From WTGA01 sp965231865 (GTDB taxonomy: Bacteria; Pseudomonadota; Gammaproteobacteria; Arenicellales; Poriferihabitantaceae), in the NCBI GenBank assembly GCA_965231865.1, contig CBDDOJ010000001.1, forward strand, positions 558,001-622,000: a DNA stretch of 64,000 nucleotides, given 5' to 3'. Below, one piece after another: positions 17,134 through 26,835 of this stretch (position 1 is its first letter; each line of letters begins with the position of its first letter). Made by a program: the position numbers and the translations under genes. Under the pieces are notes generated by a model. It was not told the DNA's origin. It did no database searches and saw only the letters and a list, made by a program, of their open reading frames with translations.

Positions 17134-17348
17134 GGTTTCAATGCTCTTGAAATTCCGTGATCCCTCGGCAATGGCGGCGAAGGGTAATACAAGACAACCG
17201 GAATAACAAGATAATCGAGATTGCCTGGCGCATCCGGCTCCGCAGGAGACGCCATTGACGGCAATCCGGTATCCGATACACTGCAACCGGAAATCCAAAT
17301 ATGGTATCTTTGTTCCTGTTCTTCATTTGTAATCCCTGATCAATCCGC

Positions 17349-17951
17349 ATGCCGTCCATACAGTGGGATCATCCAAGAGTCACCTCCCAGCTTTTCGGGC
17401 ATCCCATGACATGGCTTGCGATTACCTTGGTAATTGTGCTGGTTTCCTATATCTGGATGAATCCGGATACCCCTCAAAATCCAACGGAATCCGCAGGAAT
17501 GCTGTCTTCTGAAAACAGCGTGGATTCTCCCACGCAAACGGTGTCAACCATCAAGCAGGAGACCATGACAATCACCAGGGATTCCGATGCTCCGCGTGCC
17601 AGGAAATTTCTGATTACGGAAAGCCAGGAAAACAGGATCGACCCGTTGTTTGCATCCGCCGTGAAAAACTATAACCAGGGAAAATACCTATACCCTGAAG
17701 ACCAGAATGCATGGAGCGACTACCAGCAAATCCTGGAAATTGATCCCCAGAACAACCGGGCCAAATCCGGTCTGTTAACCATCAAAAACCTGTTTATCGA
17801 CAATGTTCAAACGGCAATCGAAGCGGGAGATTTTGAAAGCGCCGAACATTGGCTGGTACAACTCGATACAATACAGCCCGGAGACCCGTTTCAGGCCAAC
17901 ACCCGAAACCGGATCAAAACGCAGGCCAAAATAATCCAGACCGACCCGTAA
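17349..17951 (+). CDS. Conserved-looking membrane-anchored protein with TPR-like C-terminus
   Basis: Not recognised. 200 residues: a cytosolic N-terminal tail, one hydrophobic anchor at about 20-37 (TWLAITLVIVLVSYIWM), a polar linker rich in Ser/Thr/Glu, and a C-terminal helical part. In that part YNQGKYLYPEDQNAWSDYQQILEIDPQNNRAKSGL and AIEAGDFESAEHWLVQLDTIQPGDP look like two degenerate TPR units. Such proteins usually act as scaffolds at the inner membrane. It lies alone between the tRNA and ssb. Coding is supported by length, the anchor and the repeat pattern. Confidence 0.65.
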   Translation: MPSIQWDHPRVTSQLFGHPMTWLAITLVIVLVSYIWMNPDTPQNPTESAGMLSSENSVDSPTQTVSTIKQETMTITRDSDAPRARKFLITESQENRIDPLFASAVKNYNQGKYLYPEDQNAWSDYQQILEIDPQNNRAKSGLLTIKNLFIDNVQTAIEAGDFESAEHWLVQLDTIQPGDPFQANTRNRIKTQAKIIQTDP

Positions 17952-18207
17952 GAGGGAAATATTCAGGCAGGCCAATACCCCTTTCCCATCCCACCGGGAT
18001 GACGAAGGGCACCGGAGCCATTTTAACTTGAACCATTTTAACCTCGCACCCCCACCCACCGGCATCCCGGGCATACAGCAAAACGAACCTGCACAGACTC
18101 CAATAGAAATTCGCCTTCAGACGGTTAACCGGTCACCACAATGGATTCTGCCGCGATGCCGTACTCGGTAGTAAACCGGCCAGCGGGAATTCAATCCGTT
18201 TGTGCCA

Positions 18208-18699
18208 TCAAAAGGGAATGTCGTCATCAAAATCGTCGACATCCCCTCCATAATCTCCCTGGCTTTCCTGTTGTTTTGCCGGCGGGGATGGGGATTGATT
18301 GAAACCGGAAGCGGCTACTGCCCCGGAACCGGCGGAAGCAGCTACCACGCCGGAACCGCCTCCCCTGCCACCCAGCATCTGCATATCGTTGGCCACTATT
18401 TCAGTCGTGTACCGGTCCTGACCGCTCTGGTCCTGCCATTTACGTGTCTGAATACGTCCTTCAACATAAATCTGGGACCCTTTTTTGAGGTACTCCCCCA
18501 CTATTTCCGCAAGACGCCCGAAAAACACTACCCGGTGCCATTCCGTCCTTTCCTGCAGTTCCCCGGTTTGCTTGTCCTTCCAGGAATCACTGGTGGCGAT
18601 CGCGACATTGGCTACTGCAGCCCCGCCCTGGGTATAGCGTATTTCCGGGTCACGTCCCAAATTACCAACCAGTATCGCCTTGTTAACGCCTCTTGCCAT
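18208..18699 (-). CDS. ssb: Single-stranded DNA-binding protein
   Basis: SSB protects single-stranded DNA in replication, repair and recombination. The 163 residues start MARGVNKAILVGNLGRDPEIR, with the OB-fold continuing through EWHRVVFFGRLAEIVGEYLKKGSQIYVEGRI. A Gly/Ser/Ala-rich linker leads to the acidic tip DDFDDDIPF that binds partner proteins. The start is ATG 18699, preceded by GGGGGG; an upstream open extension lacks family similarity. It follows the MFS gene on the same strand, and both are divergent from uvrA, the usual arrangement. Confidence 0.96.
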   Translation of the reverse strand: MARGVNKAILVGNLGRDPEIRYTQGGAAVANVAIATSDSWKDKQTGELQERTEWHRVVFFGRLAEIVGEYLKKGSQIYVEGRIQTRKWQDQSGQDRYTTEIVANDMQMLGGRGGGSGVVAASAGSGAVAASGFNQSPSPPAKQQESQGDYGGDVDDFDDDIPF

Positions 18700-18877
18700 G
18701 TCAACCCCCCAGGTCTGTATTCGTTGATTCAGTTCGGTATCATTGCGGAGTGCTTCATTCACTTCCAGTAAAACCGCTGTTTCACCATTCATTGTGCTTG
18801 TCTCCCAATTCCCTTGGGTGCCCTATTCTAGCAATGAGCGCACGTTTCTGCGAGGCATTCGGATCGATTGCTGGAAT

Positions 18878-20092
18878 TTATTCTTCGGTGAAAGTCCCCC
18901 GAAATCCACCCAGGGCAATCGTGGACCCCAGCCAGACTGTGATGGCCAGAACACAAAACACCAGCACCCCGGCATGCCCGTACTGGCCGTTCAGCCAGCC
19001 TCCCCCCGCGCCACCCAGAAAGATTCCGGCAAACTGGAAAGTATTGTAAATTCCCATGGCCGCTCCCCGTTGATTCCGGGGCGCGACCTGGGAGACGATG
19101 GACGGCAACAGGGATTCCAGTGCATTAAAGGCGCTGAAAAACAAGGCTGCCGCAACCATAACGGCGAACAATGTGGAATGGTATGCAAAAAACATCCCAC
19201 AGGTGGCCATCAGGAGAACACCGATGGCAGCCCGATAGGTACTCTTCAGCCATCGCTCCTTGGAACCCGCCATCACAAACGGGGCCATCCCGGCCACGGA
19301 GACTCCCAGCACGACGAGATACAACTTCCAGTGGCCGGATAATTCAAACCCGCTTTTCTCCCTGAACAGGGTAGGCAACAACAGAAACAGCGCGGTCAGG
19401 ACCAGGTGCAGGATCAGTATGCCAAGGTTCAGTTGCAGCAACTGCGGATTGCCAAGCAACCGCCTGAACTGGCCGGCAGACAGCGCTGCACCGATCTGCC
19501 GGTCAGCCGGCTCAGCGTCCGGAACCACTTTCGCGAGAACAACAACAGCGGAAACGGACAACACGGCGACCATCCAGAACAATCCGGGCACCCCGATATA
19601 TCCCTGAATGACCGGCGCCAGGATCAATGAGGCCATAAAAGCCACGCCAATGGATATCCCGATAATGGCCATGGATTTTGTACGTTGATCGTTTCGTGTC
19701 AGATCGGCATTGAGGGCCAGAACAGCCGCGGAAATGGCCCCCGCACCCTGGATCGCCCGGCCGGCTACCAGCCCCGCCATGGAATCCGCCAGGGCCGCCA
19801 CCACACTGCCGATGCCAAAAATGATCAACCCCATGGCAATGATGTATTTTCGGTTGTACCGGTCAGACAGCATGCCGAACGGGATCTGGAATACTGCCTG
19901 GGTAAATCCGTATATCCCCAGGGCGAGGCCAATTACAAACGGGGTGGCCCCGCTTAACCCTTCAGCATACAGGCTGAGCACGGGGAGGATCATGAAAACC
20001 CCGAACATTCTGAGAAAATAAATCCCCGCCAGGGAAAAGACCGCTTTTCGCTCACAGGGTGTAAACGGATTGGTTGGGAGATACGTTCTCAC
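18878..20092 (-). CDS. MFS transporter, YajR/arabinose-efflux-like
   Basis: Twelve-helix major facilitator, about 404 residues, likely a proton-driven exporter. The N-terminal half has SLAGIYFLRMFGVFMILPVL and the MFS loop motif GMLSDRYNRKYII (motif A) with GRAIQGAGAISAA. The C-terminal half has ESLLPSIVSQVAPRNQRGAAMGIYNTFQFAGIFLGG. The GTG at 20092 (VRTYLPTNP) gives the length expected for homologues; longer open frame upstream seems non-coding. Its place between uvrA and ssb is common in gammaproteobacteria. Substrate unknown. Confidence 0.88.
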   Translation of the reverse strand: MRTYLPTNPFTPCERKAVFSLAGIYFLRMFGVFMILPVLSLYAEGLSGATPFVIGLALGIYGFTQAVFQIPFGMLSDRYNRKYIIAMGLIIFGIGSVVAALADSMAGLVAGRAIQGAGAISAAVLALNADLTRNDQRTKSMAIIGISIGVAFMASLILAPVIQGYIGVPGLFWMVAVLSVSAVVVLAKVVPDAEPADRQIGAALSAGQFRRLLGNPQLLQLNLGILILHLVLTALFLLLPTLFREKSGFELSGHWKLYLVVLGVSVAGMAPFVMAGSKERWLKSTYRAAIGVLLMATCGMFFAYHSTLFAVMVAAALFFSAFNALESLLPSIVSQVAPRNQRGAAMGIYNTFQFAGIFLGGAGGGWLNGQYGHAGVLVFCVLAITVWLGSTIALGGFRGTFTEE

Positions 20093-20267
20093 GGATATTG
20101 CGTTGTATACAAAATAAAATGAAAGATAGGGTTCCGTTCGGCCCGACAGGAAAACCATGGACGGGTCAAACTGAATTCAACAGCGATATCCAAACAGGCG
20201 TGTCCCGGACTCCATCCAGGCCCAATCCCTGTCCGTATTTCGGACATGAAATTTCCACACCTTTGGG

Positions 20268-20297
20268 TTGTCGATACCTTGAAAAAACGCGTATAGT
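20268..20297 (+). promoter_or_regulatory. Candidate sigma-70 promoter for uvrA
   Basis: TTGTCG (20268-20273) and TATAGT (20292-20297) are 18 bases apart, about 30 bases before the uvrA start. No LexA (SOS) box of the CTG-N10-CAG type is visible here. A small hairpin TGTCCG-TATTT-CGGACA lies upstream at about 20230-20246. Confidence 0.35.
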
Positions 20298-20327
20298 ATC
20301 AGGTTTATTTTGTTAATTTGCTTTCTT

Positions 20328-23225
20328 GTGACCACAGACGCCATCCAGATACGGGGGGCCAGAACCCATAACCTGCAATCCATTGATCTGGATCTTCCAA
20401 GAGACCGGTTAATCGTCATAACCGGCCTGTCCGGGTCCGGAAAGTCTTCATTGGCTTTTGACACCGTTTATGCTGAAGGCCAGCGTCGCTATGTCGAATC
20501 CCTGTCGACGTATGCCCGCCAGTTCCTTTCCATGATGGAAAAACCGGATGTTGACATGATCGAAGGATTGTCTCCTGCGATCAGCATTGAGCAAAAATCT
20601 TCTTCGCACAACCCCCGGTCCACGGTCGGCACGGTCACCGAAGTATATGATTATATAAGATTGCTGTTCGCCCGTATCGGCGACCCGAGATGTCCGGAAC
20701 ACCGTGTGACACTGGAAGCCCAGACAGTCAGCCAGATGGTCGACCAGGTGATGGTTCAGCCGGAGGGTACGCGGATCATGCTCCTGGCCCCCATGGTGGA
20801 CCATCGCAAAGGTGAATTTCAACAGATGCTCGGAGAACTGCATTCCCAGGGTTTCATCCGAGCAATTATTGACGGAAAAGTCACCGAACTGGGGGATGCA
20901 CCCAAACTGGACAAGAAATCCAAACACAGCATTGATGTCATCGTTGATCGGCTGGTTGTAAATCAAAACAATCAGCAGCGGTTGTCAGAATCCTTTGAAA
21001 CTGCTTTGGCACTCGCCGATGGAACCGCAAAAATCGGTATACTGGATGAAAACAGGGAATTGACCGACACGCTGTTGTTTTCCAGTAAATTTTCCTGCCC
21101 GTTTTGCGGGTACAGCCTGGATAAACTCGAACCCAGGTTGTTTTCTTTCAATAATCCCGCCGGTGCCTGTGAGGGTTGCGACGGTCTCGGTGTCCGCCAG
21201 TTTTTTGATCCTGAACGCATGGTTCAGCATCCCGGACTTTCCCTTTCCGAAGGCGCACTGCCCGGATGGGACCGGAGAAGCTCGTACTATTACTCCCAGC
21301 TCACCGGGGTTGCCAAACACTATGGCTTCGATATCAACACATCCTTTGAAAACCTGTCAAAGAAGCACCAGGACATCATATTTTACGGCAGCGGGGACGA
21401 ATACATTGATTTCGTCTACCAGCGCCCAGGCCGGCGATTTGAAAAAAGACATCGATTCGAAGGAGTGATCAACAACTATCATCGCCGATATCGCGAAACC
21501 GATTCTTCGGTAGCACGGGAGGTATTGGCAAAATACATGAGCAGTGCGGTGTGCAGCAGTTGCAACGGCAGCCGACTGAAGCGGTCTGCGCGAAATGTCT
21601 TCATTCAGGAAGAAACCATACAGGGGCTGACCAGCCTGCCCATTGACAGGACCCTGGAATTTTTTGATTGTATTGAGTTGACGGGGCGTCGGGCCGAGAT
21701 TGCTGAAAAAATCGTATTGGAAATCAAGGCCCGGCTCAGATTCCTGATCAATGTCGGATTGAACTATCTATCCCTTGCCCGGTCCGCCGAAACACTATCC
21801 GGCGGAGAAGCCCAGCGAATCCGTCTTGCTTCCCAGATCGGATCCGGCCTGGTTGGGGTCATGTACGTTTTGGATGAACCGTCTATCGGACTGCACCAGC
21901 GTGACAACGCCCGATTGCTGAAAACCCTGTTTCATCTCCGGGACCTTGGAAATACCGTGATTGTTGTCGAGCATGACGAAGAGGCCATTCGCAGTGCCGA
22001 TCATGTCGTGGATATTGGACCCGGGGCTGGAAAACATGGTGGCAAAATTGTTGCCCAGGGTATACCGCTGAAAATATGCCAGAATGAGTCTTCCATTACC
22101 GGGCGGTACCTGAGCGGGAAAGAACGCATTGAGGTACCGGAAACCCGCGTCAAGAGAAGTGCAAAACGGACCCTGAAGATTTTCGGGGCATGCGGCAACA
22201 ACCTCCGGGGTATCAACGCTGAAATTCCGGTTGGGCTATTCACCTGTATCACCGGGGTTTCCGGTTCCGGAAAATCCACACTGATCAATGGAACGCTTTA
22301 TCCTGCCGTGGCAGAGAAACTCAACCTGCGGCGTGACAAGCCCCACCCATACCAATCCATCCATGGGCTGGATCATTTTGATAAAATCATCTCCATCGAC
22401 CAAAGCCCCATCGGCAGAACCCCCAGATCAAATCCCGCAACCTATACCGGACTGTTTACACCTATCAGGGACTTGTTTTCCAATACCCCGGAATCCAGGG
22501 CCAGAGGGTACAAACCCGGCCGATTTTCTTTCAATGTCAAGGGGGGAAGATGTGAGGCCTGCCAGGGGGACGGAATGATCCGGGTGGAAATGCACTTCCT
22601 GCCGGACATGTATGTTCCCTGCGATGTCTGCAAGAGTGACCGCTATAACCGCGAGACCCTGGATATCCGGTACAAGGGAAAAAACATCAGCGAAGTGCTG
22701 CAGATGACCATTGAAGAAAGCGCTGTCTTTTTCTCTGCAATTCCGGTCATCCGGCGAAAAATAGACACCCTGATGGATGTTGGTCTCGGGTACATCACAT
22801 TGGGGCAAAGTGCCATCACCCTGTCCGGCGGAGAGGCACAGCGCGTAAAACTGTCCCGGGAGCTTTCAAAAAGGGATACGGGACGGACCTTGTACGTACT
22901 GGATGAACCGACAACCGGACTGCACTTCCATGATATCAAACAGTTGCTGAGCGTACTTCATCGTCTGCGCAACCATGGCAACACCGTACTCGTCATCGAA
23001 CACAACCTGGATGTCATTAAAACTGCGGACTGGGTCATTGACCTGGGGCCGGAAGGCGGCGACGGAGGCGGAGAAATTGTGGCTGCCGGGACCCCCGAAC
23101 AGATTGCCGGAACAAAACATTCATTCACCGGCCAGCATCTGCTGCCGGCCCTCAACACCATCCACAAAATCCACCGCATGGACCGGCCGTCGCCAGACCC
23201 GTTCCTGACGTATCAGGCGCAATGA
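20328..23225 (+). CDS. uvrA: UvrABC excinuclease subunit A
   Basis: Damage-recognition ATPase of nucleotide excision repair, loads UvrB. About 965 residues with two ABC modules: Walker A GLSGSGKSS near the start and GVSGSGKST in the second half; signatures LSGGEAQRIRLA and LSGGEAQRVKLS. Zinc modules include CPFCGY with CEGCDG, and CEACQGDG with CDVC. GTG 20328 (VTTDAIQIRGARTHNLQ) fits the family N-terminus; no strong Shine-Dalgarno is seen. It is divergent from the MFS and ssb genes. Slightly longer than the usual 940 residues because of a C-terminal tail. Confidence 0.97.
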   Translation: MTTDAIQIRGARTHNLQSIDLDLPRDRLIVITGLSGSGKSSLAFDTVYAEGQRRYVESLSTYARQFLSMMEKPDVDMIEGLSPAISIEQKSSSHNPRSTVGTVTEVYDYIRLLFARIGDPRCPEHRVTLEAQTVSQMVDQVMVQPEGTRIMLLAPMVDHRKGEFQQMLGELHSQGFIRAIIDGKVTELGDAPKLDKKSKHSIDVIVDRLVVNQNNQQRLSESFETALALADGTAKIGILDENRELTDTLLFSSKFSCPFCGYSLDKLEPRLFSFNNPAGACEGCDGLGVRQFFDPERMVQHPGLSLSEGALPGWDRRSSYYYSQLTGVAKHYGFDINTSFENLSKKHQDIIFYGSGDEYIDFVYQRPGRRFEKRHRFEGVINNYHRRYRETDSSVAREVLAKYMSSAVCSSCNGSRLKRSARNVFIQEETIQGLTSLPIDRTLEFFDCIELTGRRAEIAEKIVLEIKARLRFLINVGLNYLSLARSAETLSGGEAQRIRLASQIGSGLVGVMYVLDEPSIGLHQRDNARLLKTLFHLRDLGNTVIVVEHDEEAIRSADHVVDIGPGAGKHGGKIVAQGIPLKICQNESSITGRYLSGKERIEVPETRVKRSAKRTLKIFGACGNNLRGINAEIPVGLFTCITGVSGSGKSTLINGTLYPAVAEKLNLRRDKPHPYQSIHGLDHFDKIISIDQSPIGRTPRSNPATYTGLFTPIRDLFSNTPESRARGYKPGRFSFNVKGGRCEACQGDGMIRVEMHFLPDMYVPCDVCKSDRYNRETLDIRYKGKNISEVLQMTIEESAVFFSAIPVIRRKIDTLMDVGLGYITLGQSAITLSGGEAQRVKLSRELSKRDTGRTLYVLDEPTTGLHFHDIKQLLSVLHRLRNHGNTVLVIEHNLDVIKTADWVIDLGPEGGDGGGEIVAAGTPEQIAGTKHSFTGQHLLPALNTIHKIHRMDRPSPDPFLTYQAQ

Positions 23226-23307
23226 AATGGAGGTCCCCGGACCGTTGTCCCGGGGAGCATCCACAAACCGCCCGGATTGATGTGAAGGAAATGGTCGGGC
23301 CGGTTGA

Positions 23308-25452
23308 TCAGGAATGCATCCTGCTCACAGAGAAAACATTCCGGACCGTATTCAGGCGATTCAAGACCTGGTTGGGCCTCAGGGAATCCGGGACTTCGAG
23401 CTGTAATACGATCCTCGTAATCTGCTCGTCATCGGTTTCCATGTTCACTTTCAGGACCTCAATCTTGCTTGATTTGATCACCTCGGTAATGTCATGCAAC
23501 AGTCCCGCCCGGTGGTAAGCGGTGGCCCTGAGACTGAGTGTATAGGATGAATACCCATCACTGTTCCAGCTCACGTCAATCAGACGGTCCAGGAGTCTCT
23601 TGTCGAGATTTCTGACATTGATACAGTTTTTCCGGTGAATGGTGATTCCCCGTCCCGCAGTAATGTACCCCACAATGCGGTCTCCCGGCACCGGTTGGCA
23701 ACAACTGGCAATGCTGGTCAGCAGGTTGCCAACTCCAAGAACGGTCAGGTCGCTTTTGCGCTGGCCGGTCTTTGAAAGCCGGGTACTGGGAACAAGCGCA
23801 TCTGCCCCATCGACCTGGTTTTCCCTGAAGGGGTAAAGCGCCTTGGACAGTTTATAGTCATTGGACCCGATGGCGGCAAGCAGGTCATTCGTGGTTTGAT
23901 AATGGGTATGCTGGTTTATTTTTTCATAGGACAGTTCTTCCATGCCCAACCGCCGCAGTTCCCGATCGAGCATATTTCTGCCCTGTGACAAATAGTGCTC
24001 AAAATCATTGTGCTTGAACCAGTGCTGTATTCGGCTTCTCGCCCTGCTGGAGCAGACATAGCCGTTTTCATCCCTGATCCAGTCCCTGCTTGGCCCCCCC
24101 TGCTTCACCATCTGAATCTGGACCTGATCACCCGTTACCAGTCTGGTATTCAGCGAGACCATTTTCCCGTTGATATAGGCTCCCCGGGTACGATGTCCGA
24201 CTTCCGTATGGATGGCATAGGCAAAATCAATGGGCGTCGATCCGTTGGGAAGATCGATCACAGACCCTTTTGGGGTGAAAACAAATACTCTGGCGTCATG
24301 CTCCAGATGGCCTTCTTCAGTTTTTTCATCCTCCGCCGAGGCCAATACCTCGTCCTTCCATTCCAGCAATTGCCTCAACCAGACCACTTTCGAATCGATA
24401 TTGCTGTCCTGTTCCGCGTTTTCCTTGTAACGCCAGTGCGCGGCATACCCCAGTTCGCTCTCCCTGTGCATTTCATGGGTCCGTATCTGCACTTCCATGG
24501 TTTTGTTTTCCGGTGCCGCAATCACCACATGGATTGACTGGTAGCCGTTGCGCTTGGGCGTCGCGATATAATCCACGAATTCCGAAGGATAGTGCTGCCA
24601 GTTTGTATTGACAACATTCAGCGAGGCATAACAGGCCTCGACATCGTCGACCAGAATCCGGACAGCGTGGATATCCCATATGTCCTTGAATTCAAGATGC
24701 TTGCCCTGCATTTTTTTCCAGATGCTGAATATATGCTTCGGCCGGCCATGTATTTCCGCGTCAATATTGGCCTTGTGAAGCAGGGAGGACAACTGGTCAA
24801 TGAAGGACTGGATATAGGCTTCACGAACATTTCTTTTTTCGTTCAGTTCGGCTGCCAGCAACCGATAGGTTTCCGGATTCAGGTATCGAAATGCAAGATC
24901 TTCCATTTCCCATTTCAAATCCCAAAGCCCCAGTCGATTGGCCAACGGGGCATAGACCCGCTGGGTCAACCGCGCCTGGATTTTTCGAAAAGGCTCTTCG
25001 TGATAGTGCAATGACCTTAGCCTGTAAACCTGGATGGCAAGGCCGATGACCACCACCCGCGCATCATCCACCATGGAAATCAGCATTCTGCGAATATTTT
25101 CATCACTGGACTGATGCCTTGCTTTTCCGGCGGTGTTGCGGATCAGCAGTGCGGGCAACTGGTCAAGCCGGCTGACTTTGCGATACAGTTCATAGGCCTT
25201 GCTGCTCAAATTTTCCTCAATCAACCGTTCCTGGGCATTCGACAAGGGCCTGCGCTCCCGGAGACTGGACAATCCTGCATGAAGAATGCCTGTCATTTGT
25301 GCGTCGGCATCCAGGCCCAGTCCAGCGAACATCGCCATCAATCCGTCCTCCGACTCCCTGGTCTTCTCCACACATTCCGGACAGACGGATTCCAGCAGGA
25401 CAATACCCTGCTCAAACATGGAGCTTTCCCGAACGTTTTGAATCAAGGACAT
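23308..25452 (-). CDS. relA: RelA-type (p)ppGpp synthetase
   Basis: Ribosome-associated synthetase of the stringent response, making (p)ppGpp from ATP and GTP/GDP. 714 residues: an N-terminal HD-like domain without the HDxxED hydrolase motif (so no hydrolase), a synthetase domain (GRPKHIFSIWKKM, DIHAVRILVDD, KRNGYQSIHVV), TGS (VFTPKGSVIDLPNGSTPIDFAYAIHTEVG), a zinc/helical region with ASCCQPVPGD and HRKNC, and a C-terminal ACT domain. The acidic motif that marks RelA (EXDD; EFDD in E. coli) reads EFVD here (24571-24582). Convergent with uvrA; yjbQ lies directly upstream. Confidence 0.94.
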   Translation of the reverse strand: MSLIQNVRESSMFEQGIVLLESVCPECVEKTRESEDGLMAMFAGLGLDADAQMTGILHAGLSSLRERRPLSNAQERLIEENLSSKAYELYRKVSRLDQLPALLIRNTAGKARHQSSDENIRRMLISMVDDARVVVIGLAIQVYRLRSLHYHEEPFRKIQARLTQRVYAPLANRLGLWDLKWEMEDLAFRYLNPETYRLLAAELNEKRNVREAYIQSFIDQLSSLLHKANIDAEIHGRPKHIFSIWKKMQGKHLEFKDIWDIHAVRILVDDVEACYASLNVVNTNWQHYPSEFVDYIATPKRNGYQSIHVVIAAPENKTMEVQIRTHEMHRESELGYAAHWRYKENAEQDSNIDSKVVWLRQLLEWKDEVLASAEDEKTEEGHLEHDARVFVFTPKGSVIDLPNGSTPIDFAYAIHTEVGHRTRGAYINGKMVSLNTRLVTGDQVQIQMVKQGGPSRDWIRDENGYVCSSRARSRIQHWFKHNDFEHYLSQGRNMLDRELRRLGMEELSYEKINQHTHYQTTNDLLAAIGSNDYKLSKALYPFRENQVDGADALVPSTRLSKTGQRKSDLTVLGVGNLLTSIASCCQPVPGDRIVGYITAGRGITIHRKNCINVRNLDKRLLDRLIDVSWNSDGYSSYTLSLRATAYHRAGLLHDITEVIKSSKIEVLKVNMETDDEQITRIVLQLEVPDSLRPNQVLNRLNTVRNVFSVSRMHS

Positions 25453-25488
25453 GTGCTTCCCGGTTTTTCCTGAATACCCGAACCATCT

Positions 25489-25893
25489 TCAGGACAAATG
25501 GATTTTCAACCGTCTGGTATGGGCACCCCGGCGATGCTCAAAAACAAATATCCCCTGCCAGGTTCCCAGGCACAGCGTAAAATTCTCTACAGGAATCGAC
25601 AGAGAGCTTTCCGTCAACATGGCCTTGATATGAGCCGGCATGTCATCCGGGCCTTCCAGGGTATGGGAATACAATGGATCATTTTCCGGTACCAGCCTGT
25701 TCAGCCAGTTTTCCAGGTCGCTTCGGGCAGTGGGGTCCGCATTTTCCTGAATCAACAGGCTCGCCGAAGTGTGTTGCAGAAACAATGTGCACAGACCATC
25801 CCGGTTGCTGCGCCTCGACACCAGGTCCTGTACCGGGTCCGTAATTTCAACCAGACCCGGCCCGTTCGTCGGTATATGCAAACTTTCGATCAT
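25489..25893 (-). CDS. yjbQ: YjbQ / UPF0047 family protein
   Basis: Small protein of 134 residues in the YjbQ family (secondary thiamine-phosphate synthase activity reported for members; true role unsettled). Family blocks seen: CTLFLQHTSASLLIQENADP, DDMPAHIKAMLTESSLSIPV and LGTWQGIFVFEHR, including the conserved His and the GTWQG motif. It sits between xerD and relA on the same strand, about 20 bases after xerD and 37 before relA. Confidence 0.92.
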   Translation of the reverse strand: MIESLHIPTNGPGLVEITDPVQDLVSRRSNRDGLCTLFLQHTSASLLIQENADPTARSDLENWLNRLVPENDPLYSHTLEGPDDMPAHIKAMLTESSLSIPVENFTLCLGTWQGIFVFEHRRGAHTRRLKIHLS

Positions 25894-25912
25894 CTTTCAG
25901 AGAAAGGACTGT

Positions 25913-26824
25913 TTACCCCCGGGGATGATGGATGGAATGGATGTTTTTCAGCCGGGCCTGGGCAACGTACGTATAAATCTGGGTTGTCGACAAACTGGAA
26001 TGACCCAACAGCATCTGTACACTCCGCAAATCCGCACCGTTGTTCAGCAAATGGGTTGCAAATGCGTGCCTGAGTGTGTGTGGCGACAAGGAACTGCTGA
26101 TACCCGCCAACACCGCATACCGCTTCAGGTTTTGCCAATATCCCTGACGGCTCATTGCCGTCCCCCGCTTGCTGACGAACACGGCACTGCTTTGCATCTC
26201 ACCGAGTATATCAGGTCTGGACTCCTTCAGGTATCGAGTCACCCAGTCACTGGCATCCTCCCCCAACGGCACGATTCTCTCCTTGTTTCCCTTGCCGATA
26301 ATTCGGCAGGCCCCCAGGGTGGTATCAATATCGCTCATTGGCAGCCCAACCAGTTCCGATACACGCATCCCCGTCGCATACAGTACCTCCATCATCGCCC
26401 GGTCCCTGAGGCCGAGTGAAGTCCCGGTATCCGGGGCCATCAGCAACTTCCCAACCTCCTGCTCGGACAGCGTCTTGGGCAGGGATTTTCCAATCCCCGG
26501 GGACACTATATTGGCGCAGGGGTCATGATCCAGTTCATTTTCCTGGACCAGGTAGCGAAAAAATCGCCTGAGTGTTGACAACGACCTGGCCGCACTGCGA
26601 TTCGAGTAGGTGATCGCCCTGTATGAAATATAGTCTGAAATCAGCTCAGGCCCAATCTCCCGGGAACCCAGTTCCCGGATTCCCGCCCAGTTGAAAAACT
26701 GCATCAGATCCGTCCGGTATGCAGACAGGGTGTTGTCGCTCAGCCCGGATTCCATCCAGATAAAATCCAGAAACTGGTCAATGACCGACGGGGCAGGTAC
26801 TTCCGGCTCCTTTTCTGTTTCCAA
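25913..26824 (-). CDS. xerD: Tyrosine recombinase XerD
   Basis: Site-specific recombinase that resolves chromosome dimers at dif with XerC. About 303 residues from TTG 26824, preceded by AGGG and starting 11 bases after the previous stop. The N-terminal SAM-like core-binding domain (FLDFIWMESGLSDNTLSAYRTDL) is followed by the catalytic domain: Arg in ATGMRVSEL, Lys in GKGNKERIVP, HTLRHAFATHLL (HxxR), LGHSSLSTTQIYTYV (His and nucleophile Tyr). Length and motifs are those of XerD rather than XerC, though the two are close. A longer open frame upstream overlaps the neighbouring gene and is rejected. Confidence 0.93.
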   Translation of the reverse strand: METEKEPEVPAPSVIDQFLDFIWMESGLSDNTLSAYRTDLMQFFNWAGIRELGSREIGPELISDYISYRAITYSNRSAARSLSTLRRFFRYLVQENELDHDPCANIVSPGIGKSLPKTLSEQEVGKLLMAPDTGTSLGLRDRAMMEVLYATGMRVSELVGLPMSDIDTTLGACRIIGKGNKERIVPLGEDASDWVTRYLKESRPDILGEMQSSAVFVSKRGTAMSRQGYWQNLKRYAVLAGISSSLSPHTLRHAFATHLLNNGADLRSVQMLLGHSSLSTTQIYTYVAQARLKNIHSIHHPRG

Positions 26825-26835
26825 ATGACCCTGAC

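Noticed and set aside
20093..20327. LexA/SOS box between the MFS gene and uvrA
   Set aside because: No CTG-N10-CAG palindrome is present; only a plain promoter-like pair is visible.
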